In this document: positions 57,102 through 64,000 of the stretch, piece by piece | Numbering within the stretch: the first letter of the stretch is position 1 | How the letters are laid out: the number at the start of each line of letters is the position of its first letter | Assembly (NCBI RefSeq): GCF_026212465.1 | Contig: NC_080049.1 | Location: 9,847,552 to 9,911,551 of the forward strand | Length of the DNA: 64,000 nucleotides | From: Amaranthus tricolor | Lineage: Eukaryota; Streptophyta; Magnoliopsida; Caryophyllales; Amaranthaceae | Reading direction: 5' to 3' | Notes under the pieces: generated by a model | What the model was told of the DNA's origin: nothing | The model's input: the letters and a program-made list of their open reading frames with translations, nothing else | Database searches by the model: none | Translations under genes and position numbers: made by a program

Positions 57102-57740
57102 AATGGTGGCAGCAGCAGCACGCTAGTAGAGAAGTAGGGTTTGTTTGGTTTTTTTAACAGAGAAGAAGATGAAATGAGACAGAGAATGAGAGAAGTAAAG
57201 ATGAAAACGAATTGACCAACTTAGGTTTTTTTAACAGGCACCAACCCATCGGGTCAGACCCGACCCGGACCCGACCGACCCGTTTTTTTACGGGTTCTTC
57301 GGGTTCGGTCATTTTTCGGGTTCGGGTCAAAATTTCCGGGTTTCAACCCAATTTTTTCGGGCGGGTTTCGGATCAATTTTCGGGTCGGATCAATTTTTCC
57401 CAGGTCTAGTTGCAAGTAATATAAAACATCCAAAAAAGGTAAGTGTTGCAAGTAAAATGGAACGGAGAAAGTATATAATACTTCCCCTCATATTTATTAT
57501 TATCGTCTCATTATTATTGTATATATTCAATTGTAAATATTTCAAAATGTGTTTAGTCAAAAATTAAATAAAATTTTGATTTTAATTTAAACTAGCGAAT
57601 CATCCACCTAAAAATCGAACCAAACATCCATAGCGAACGAACAACATATATGTAAACTAGCGAATCGCGAATCCGAATCCGTACAACAAGTCAAACCGAA
57701 TCATGAATCGTATGACATTGTGCTGAATTAATAGCTGGCA

Positions 57741-58575
57741 CAGTGTCACATGATTCGCCCATTACACCCACGAATCCCGATTGGATTTGATCGACCACAT
57801 TCCCGGTTTTTTCGTGATTTAGATTAGTTGAATCACCGATCTAGAAAATCAAAAAGAAATGAAGAGGAAAAAAGGGATTGGGAGGAGAGGAAGATAGAAT
57901 CTCATTTGTAAGTGCCCACGCCGTTAAAAAGCTTGAGTTCTAATTAGATTTGAAGATGAACCCAGAAAGTGCTGAAGGAAACAAAGAGGCGGCAGGAAAT
58001 GTTTAGGGTTTCAAAATGGGAGTGGGCGCCTTGACTTTATATTTTGTTTAAAGGAATCAAATGAAGGATATGGGCCAAATGGACTGTGAGAATTAAATCA
58101 GTAAATGGACAAAATGTTTATTTTCTTTAGTTCTTTTCTTTTAATGAGATTAATAGAAAACTTAAATGACCAAACAACCCTTATTTTTTACTTTTTCTAG
58201 AACATTTTTATTAGCTCAATTTATTACTAAAACATTTTATTTGTACTTACCTTAGGTTTTTTCTCTTTTTCTGACTTTTCAAGTTACTCCCCTTTTTACT
58301 AGAAGTGGAGTATTTTATTATATTCATAATCTCCTCTCTTTTTTACTTTTCAAGCTATATTTAATTTTATATATCAATATATTTTAAATTGACACAATTT
58401 GTTAACATTAAATTATGTTTTATTTTATTGAGGTAATATGTTAACTAAAATGAGTCATGACCTTAAAAATCAACTTACTTATTACAATGCAGCAAACCAA
58501 AAATCTAAAATTTAGCAAATCGCGAACCGGAATCCGTACATCGAATCAAAGCAAACTGCAAATCATGTGACCTTG
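57741..58575. mobile_element. hAT-like element D, same family as C
   Basis: 835 bp. The left tip CAGTGTCACATGATTCGCCC and the right tip in reverse complement CAAGGTCACATGATTTGCAG form inverted repeats of about 18 bases. It is flanked by a nearly perfect 8-bp duplication agctggca (57733-57740) and agctggct (58576-58583). Subterminal 'cacgaatcccgat' and 'aatcgcgaaccggaatccgt' phrases recur in element C. No coding region. Only the 8-bp duplications and a 4-base spacer separate it from element C. Confidence 0.8.
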
Positions 58576-58906
58576 AGCTGGCTACCTTCCTTTTGTTTTT
58601 TTTTTTTGGTAGTTTTATGGTATCATTAATGTTGTTTAGACTGATTGAACTAACCAGTAAGATGAAGCAATCCTGCTTATATTCCACCTCAATTTTCAAA
58701 TCTTGTTTATCTTGTTTGTTGCAAGGCACCTTGAGTGCATTTTCTTGTATAAAAGGTAACTTTCAGGCATTGTGATTCTTTTTCTGGCCAGTTTCTTTAC
58801 CTCTTTCTATGTGTGACATTTACACAATCTCTCGTTCTATCCTTATTGGCTCCCTCATTCTCTCTCTTTCCCATCCCAAGAGTCGTTTTGTCTTGGATTT
58901 AACACC

Positions 58907-58971
58907 TTTTTTTTTTTTTTTTTTTTTTGCTTCTATGTTTTTATTGGTGAGTAGGGGGTGGGTGGGGGGGT
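58907..58971. repeat. T22 run followed by a G-rich run
   Basis: A 22-base T run, then 20 bases later gggggtgggtggggggg, with a second G-rich run (gtgggtgggggggag) at about 59046. The G runs have the spacing of a potential G-quadruplex. Confidence 0.7.
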
Positions 58972-59019
58972 TTGTACCTTCACATTTATAACACATGAAG
59001 CCTATTGTGAGTCTTGCTT

Positions 59020-59600
59020 AGCCTTGAACAAGTAATGATTTTTGTGTGGGTGGGGGGGAGTTCTTTTTCGTACCTTCACTTTTACATGACATCTATGGTG
59101 TCATGTGGTTTCTTATGTAAAAATGTTCATGACCTTTTATTTCTGTTATGTTTTTATATGATGTATCCTGATTCTTTTTGCTTGTGATCGTCTTATATTT
59201 AGAATAACATCAAAACGTCAATGTCTTTGCAATGTGACTGTTGAAAATTGAATTTGTTGATTTAATACATTTTTTAAAGATATCACGAGGGGTATCCTTG
59301 TTAAAAAAAGGAGGGATTAGAACAAAAAATAGCCTTGAACAAGTAATGAGTTGAGTTGTCACTCATTGAGCTATTGTGATGTTATGTGGGTTCTTTGGTG
59401 AAAATGACCATGACCTTTTTATTTCATATATGTTTTTATATTTAGTATCCTCAGTTCTTTTGCTTGCAATTTCCTTATAATTAGGATACCATCAAAATGT
59501 CAATGTCTTTGCAATGTGGCCGTTGAAAATTAAATTTGTTGATATAATAGAATTTTTTTAAGATATCATAGGGGTATCCTTGTTTAACCAATGAGTGATT
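59020..59600. repeat. Tandem duplication of a ~311-bp unit
   Basis: Two head-to-tail copies begin agccttgaacaagtaatga at 59020 and 59331. Shared phrases include caatgtctttgcaatgtg, gttgaaaattaaatttgttg (one mismatch) and ggggtatccttgtt at the same spacing. Divergence is roughly 15-20 %, so it is old. The function is unknown; there is no ORF. Confidence 0.8.
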
Positions 59601-60649
59601 GAACAAAAAATGACATGCTTCTGATACAATAATGAGTCTCCTATTATCAATTTATAGATTATACTATAGTCCTCTAAAAAATATATTATTGCAAAGAATT
59701 CAAAATTAAATAAGTCTAAAACACTTGGGATTGCAATGCTTGCTCTTGGAAACAATAACTATGTGAAAGTCCTTAGAAACTTAATTATCCTCTCCTAATT
59801 AGTTTACACCATCAACCAGTCAATTGTCTTTGGCTATTTTGATTTGCAGTTCACTTGTCCCTAATAAATTTTCATTTTACTATGGTGAATCAAACTTTTC
59901 TATTCGCAAAGAGAAGAAACCATAAATTTTACAAAGAATAGCTCAACGACTTTACTTTATTAAGTATCAAAGCAGAAGACACATGAGGGAGTAATGGGCC
60001 TTGGATCAAAAGAGATAGTTGCATGCACGAGGCATTCCTAGGGCTCGATTCACATCATACATGTCAGAAAAACTTTATTCAATTCGCTACTCCTGTAATT
60101 ACTTGTTCTTATTTGAGGATTAAAAACACTAATCGATTGCTATTTGTTGGATATGATCCAATTTTGAGGGTCTATAGGAAATACAACTTCTCAACATGTA
60201 ATACGAAATACCCATCATAGTGCTATGAGCTACTTGACACATTTGAAGTAGTGAATGCTGGTTGTATTCGATTCTTAATAGTTTATGTTGAAGTTTAGAA
60301 GTTTGAAATAAAGTCTCATGCCATTTTTCATTATTTCCTCGACTATGGTGAATATATTTGAAAAGATGGAGAGAAAATTTCATTAGAACTATAAGAGAAA
60401 AAAAGGGTTTAAAAAGGTTTCATTGGTTGATATGGAGCGATGTCGAGTTGAGTTGGAACAGGTCTTCCCTATTCCCGTTAAACTTTTTCTACATTAGATA
60501 GAGAAAAATATGTAAATACGATACGATATATATTTTATTGCGAGGAAAATGGAGTTTTTTGACCTTTATTTTGATCTACGCCTAACATAGGAGGTTACAA
60601 AGGAACTATGTTAACATTAACACTTTATGCTTACATAGTTAAAAGAGAC

Positions 60650-62175
60650 AAAGTGGGTTAAAGGTAGAGCCAAAACGATAGTATGAGAAAAACATGAATA
60701 TATTGTGGTCTTTGAGGCAAAATAGAAACCAAAATACAATTTATCTTAATATGAATGAACATAAAGCTAAGGATGTGATACAAGCATGCATGAAGAATGA
60801 TAGGATCATAAGAATATAGAATGGGTATTGCAAAATATCTTGAACATAATAAGTGCCTATGCACCACAATTGGGGATTGAGGAATCAATTAAAATGAAAA
60901 TTTGGCAGGCACTAGTTGATGTAGTTCAAAACTTACCATCGACCGAGAAGTTGTAAGTTGTATTTGTATATTGGGGGATATGAATTGGCATGTAGGGTTA
61001 AGTCTCAATGGTTATAAAATCGTCCATGGAGGTTTTGGCTATAGAAGTAGGAATCTAGGACAACTCATTTTGAATCTTGCACGTTCATACGAGTTGTTAA
61101 TTGCCAACACATGATTTAAGAAGAGAGAGTCATTTGGTGACTTTTAGAACCCAGCCTAATTACTTCTTGACAAAGTACACATAAAGGTAGTTGCTTAATT
61201 TGGAAGATCATTCTAGGTTAGTGCGTGGTCACTGAACACAAATTTCTTATTCTATATGTTCGCTTACGACTTACAAGAAAAAAAGAACACTAATCTTATT
61301 CTGGATGGAGAATAAAAGTTGATAGTGTTCCAAGTTTTCGTCGAAAAGTTGTTTGGAAGATGACTTCGGATGTGGTTACCTAGGTAAAGATAAAAATTCA
61401 CAATACTTGAATAATTAAGGATACAAAATAGTGGAATGAAGAGGTCAAAGCAGTGGATTAAGAAAAGATAGAATATTACCTTGTATGAGAAAAATGTAGA
61501 ATTGTGGAAAATTCATTTGTATGTTAAAAAAATCATAATCAAGGAAAAAATAGCCATAAACAAGGCAAATTTATAGTCGTTTGAAAAGTTCATTAACAAA
61601 CAAGTTTTAAAAGGAGAAAAAACTATATGTAAAATGACGAAGAGTAGACAAGCAAAAACAAAAGACTTAAGTATAGCAAATAAAGATGATAACATCGTAG
61701 GAGAGAATATTTTGATGTGTTATTTAATATAGACCTTTCATGGAGACTTGACCACCGCTCTCGAGAAAGGAAATCGAGAATTTATGCGTTAAATCAAGAA
61801 ATTAATGAATGTGTGGGCTTTAAAGAAAATGAAGCTAAACATAGCAAAAGGATTAGATATTACCTATTGAGGTATAGAGATGCATGGGATCAATTGGAGT
61901 CGTTTGACTAATTGTTCTGTTCAATAAAATTTAAAGGATAAACAAGATACCCAACAGTACTCTAGTATCTATTTACAATAGCAAAAGGAAAAGTCCGAGA
62001 TTGATCTGGCTTCCAAGGTATATACTGTAAAGCTATGGGAAAGAATGGTAAAATTACATATAAGGAGATGCCAACATATCAAAGAATCAAGTTGGGTTTA
62101 TGTCCACAAGATTTACAATGGAAGAAATTTGGGTTTATGTCCATAAGTAAATACTATATTTAATAATTCTATTAT
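60650..62175 (+). pseudogene. RTE-like LINE remnant (endonuclease plus RT start)
   Basis: Conceptual plus-strand translation with many stops shows endonuclease motifs: a decayed 'SAYAPQ.G' (about 60850), FWQALVDVVQNLPSTEKL (60901-60955), a degenerate 'GGDLNGHVG' site as DMNWHVG (about 60980), NGYKIVHGGFGYRSRNLGQ (61010-61060), and LLIANT with FKKRESF. Further on come WNEEVKAVD (about 61435), YFDVLFNIDLSWRLD (about 61710-61750), and the RT entry motif VYTVKLWERMVKLHIRR (about 62018-62070). This is the order of the endonuclease-RT polyprotein of plant RTE-type LINEs. It is a dead 5'/3'-truncated copy. Confidence 0.7.
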
Positions 62176-62744
62176 ATTTTGTTTTTTTACCTTATGGCTT
62201 TATTTAATACCTACTGATTTCAAAATTTTCTTTTAGCTTATTCTTTACATTTTTTTACCAATTACATTTAACTTTTGTAAGTATTATTATAAGTAATCGA
62301 TCCTAAATTGTACCTCGATCTGGATTATATTAGTTCACGATCCAAGAAAACTCGACTTGGAATCTTATCGACCCGACCTTGGATTTTGAAAATTTGTGAA
62401 TTTTGTTTCCAACTTCATTTCGCGGATCGATCATGGTGACATCGTGCACGATATGTATCTAGAAGTAAATATAAATGTTAGGACCAATGTTAGATTATTA
62501 TATTTTTTAATATCTTCAAATTTAAAAGTCAAACAGTTGAAAATTTTTAATTTACATAAATTTTAACTGTAACACTAATGAATTTGCTATATGATAGTAG
62601 TATTAGTATCGAAATTCTCTTGCAAAAAAGGTATTAGTATCTAATTTCTTTAGGAAAAAGCATGGAATAATGAGTGGGGTATACTCTATGATAGTCATAC
62701 TACTTTCTCCGGAGAAAGTGAAAAGTCCTATTCATTTCCCCCCA

Positions 62745-62925
62745 ACTATATTTTTAAACATTTATTAAGAAACCCTTTCCCTTCTTCAATAACATGCTTG
62801 CTATTCTCTTAAAAATTGTCAAAAGAATTCAAATTTTATCCAAACGTTTCCCAATAAACCTTTCCTTTTCTCCTTCAGTATCATGCTTTCTTTTCTCTTG
62901 AAAAATGTAAACTTATATTCACACT
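62745..62925. repeat. Imperfect ~85-bp duplication
   Basis: Two segments share the order 'aa(a)cctttcc(c/t)tt...tt(c)aataacatgct..ctattctctt..aaaattgt' (62750-62822 and 62840-62912). Divergent and non-coding. Confidence 0.4.
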
Positions 62926-63418
62926 TTTCTTAAGAAAATGATAGTCAAATTCATGCTATTTCAAGTTTTTAAGTTGTAGACGATTAATGAAAGTAAAACT
63001 ATTAAAATATTCATGTTTTTGGATGGATGAGTATAGCATAAAACATAGATTAGCTTCAACTACTCAAATCTTTGAGCTTCAATGGAAAATGTGGCCATGT
63101 AAGTTTTCATTCTTTTGTTTTGTTTTTAATTTATTTTTTGTTGATTTTGTGTGGTATTTTGCACCATGTTTAGGCCAATGAATTCGAGAATCCAATCTAG
63201 GTGATTGAATGCAAGAATTTAGCGGACCCTTAATGAATATTGCATGAAATAATAGGATATGATCTGGTTAAACTTGGACAAGACTCAATTGACTTCACTC
63301 ATATAAAAGCCTTTGTCCTCCTACTCTCTATCAAAGCTTTACTCACTTTGTTCTTATTTGAATGGGGTAAGGAAACACTCAGAAACTAGCCAACTTGGTG
63401 AGCTTGTTTAATACTTCA

Positions 63419-63463
63419 CTACAGATAGTGACATCTTGTGACGAGAAATGTCACTATTTGTAG
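63419..63463. repeat. Short strong hairpin
   Basis: CTACAGATAGTGACAT (63419-63434) and atgtcactatttgtag (63448-63463) pair over 15 of 16 positions around a 13-base loop. It could be a CACTA-type tip pair (CTACAxxTAGTGACA words are common there) or a structured RNA. Confidence 0.6.
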
Positions 63464-63755
63464 CAATTATTAAAAACTAGATGAAGTTTATGGTTATGGA
63501 TAATAATCCAAATTAAGATGGTGGAATCATTAACGCTTGCTGGTTTACATGTGATCAAGAGCATAGCATGTTGATGAAGTGGTCAATTGTGCAGCGAGTT
63601 TTGAGTTGAGACGATGATGATCACGATCTACTACAAGTCTTGGCATGAAGACTCTCAATTTGACAATAGTCATAGGAGGACACAGATTAGTTGATAATAG
63701 AAACATAATTGTATTGGTAAGTTCTTGTTTTGAGTATGTTAAATTAATCCTAGGG

Positions 63756-64000
63756 TTGTTAGGAGTTAGTTAGGATTTAGTAAGAGCCATATCTGTTGTT
63801 TGTTATGTGTTCACACGTGGTCTTTAATGATTAAAAGCGTCATATGCATATATTACTTCTAGACACAAAGGATTAAGGGGACAAGATGTTGCTCTCCTAT
63901 ATAAGGAGGTCCTAGGCTCATTTGTATTTAGCTTTTGATGATTAATAATAAGTCTTCTAAAAGATTAGAATTCTAGAGAGAGGTGTTCTCGCTTTTTCTA
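63756..64000 (+). mobile_element. Start of a copia-like LTR at the window end
   Basis: Begins tgttaggagttagttaggat, a common start of plant copia LTRs, with a TATA box (cctatataagga) at 63896-63907 and a leader after it. The end lies outside the window, so LTR identity rests on the start and promoter only. Confidence 0.4.

Larger units (their letters stand above)
53440..57408 (-). mobile_element. hAT element (copy B) carrying its own transposase gene
   Basis: 3,969 bp bounded by perfect 14-base inverted tips TAGACCTGGGAAAA and a perfect 8-bp target duplication gttgcaag (53432-53439 and 57409-57416). GGTCGGGTC words fill both subterminal regions (53450-53590, 57245-57390). A BED/hAT transposase gene occupies 53720-55910 on the minus strand. 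The 5' leader (55911-57200, minus strand) contains a 42-base tandem duplication at 57018-57101. It is inserted within element C, in the intron of the UBC36-like gene. Confidence 0.93.
52266..57720. mobile_element. hAT-like element C, split by a nested hAT
   Basis: The left tip CAGTGTCACACGCTTAGG (52266) and the right tip in reverse complement CAATGTCATACGATTCATG (57720) form short imperfect inverted repeats. They are flanked by an almost perfect 8-bp duplication, tgttgaat (52258-52265) and tgctgaat (57721-57728). Next to the tips are 'cgaatc' and 'cgattcgg' words. Without the nested hAT at 53440-57408 it would be about 1.5 kb. The interior (52480-53430) contains an imperfect tandem duplication (aaatcagaagccaaatatgg + aaccacaaaacca at about 52829 and 52891) and no gene. 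It shares tips and subterminal words with element D next to it. Confidence 0.7.
52113..64000 (+). other. Intron 4 of the UBC36-like gene, or DNA beyond a truncation
   Basis: Begins with a good donor (AAG|gtatgt). I looked for the expected next exon (VRFLTKIYHPNIDKLGR and onward) across the rest of the window on the plus strand and did not find it. The stretch is filled with transposable elements listed separately. Between them, 58584-59019 has a T22 run and G-rich runs, 59600-60600 shows nothing recognisable, and 62180-62680 and 62930-63750 show no gene. Confidence 0.55.

Noticed and set aside
61717..61911. 64-codon frame as an independent small gene
   Set aside because: It matches the linker between endonuclease and reverse transcriptase of the LINE remnant, in order with flanking motifs.
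1..64000. CRISPR arrays, bacterial operons or phage genes
   Set aside because: No regularly spaced identical repeats with unique spacers were seen; gene structure, introns and repeat families are those of a plant nucleus.

Overview
This is nuclear DNA from a flowering plant, most likely a eudicot. The evidence is strong AT-richness, GT-AG introns, one recognisable host gene (a Ubc13-type ubiquitin-conjugating enzyme, plant UBC35/UBC36), and a dense, nested set of typical plant transposable elements: Ty3/gypsy chromovirus and Tat-type elements, mariner, hAT, CACTA, MULE, Stowaway MITEs and an RTE-like LINE. I cannot name the species. No CRISPR, operon or other prokaryotic feature is present.

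Layout. 1-3.2 kb: a nearly intact plant mariner (DD39D) transposase on the minus strand beside a GTT-rich minisatellite. 3.2-10.8 kb: AT-rich DNA with a tandem array, a copia LTR with primer-binding site, a gypsy LTR fragment and a Stowaway MITE. 10.8-23.7 kb: a nest of broken LTR elements. It holds a Tat-type LTR tail and gag, a minus-strand protein resembling the 'putative gypsy type transposon' family split by a 3.7-kb long LTR, a minus-strand gypsy gag/RT/integrase, and a second LTR element inside that gypsy. 23.7-33.8 kb: a plus-strand chromovirus (LTR, PBS, gag, protease, RT-RNase H, integrase, chromodomain) decayed by stops and frameshifts, with a TTF/ZMYM1-like hAT transposase in its 3' LTR region. 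33.8-42.7 kb: a probable solo LTR, a Stowaway MITE, and a CACTA transposase remnant joined directly to a second TTF-type hAT transposase. 43.5-49.0 kb: a fold-back element made of about 140-bp inverted modules, abutting a MULE whose terminal repeats contain amplified 31-33 bp units.

49.3-64.0 kb: the host gene. The first four exons of the UBC36-like gene (49301-52112, 70 codons) are clean and correctly phased. Intron 3 carries a 965-bp hAT element with a perfect 8-bp duplication. The fourth exon is followed by at least 11.9 kb without the remaining coding exons. That stretch holds two members of another hAT-like family; one contains a 3,969-bp hAT with its own (now defective) transposase. It also has a tandem duplication, an RTE-like LINE remnant and the start of a copia-like LTR at the window end. 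The host gene therefore either has a very large TE-filled intron or has lost its 3' half.

I found no convincing undescribed biochemical system. The most notable observations are structural: two related hAT copies in one gene, nested insertions with legible target-site duplications, the fold-back element and its relatedness to the interior of the small hAT, and a CACTA/hAT fusion junction.
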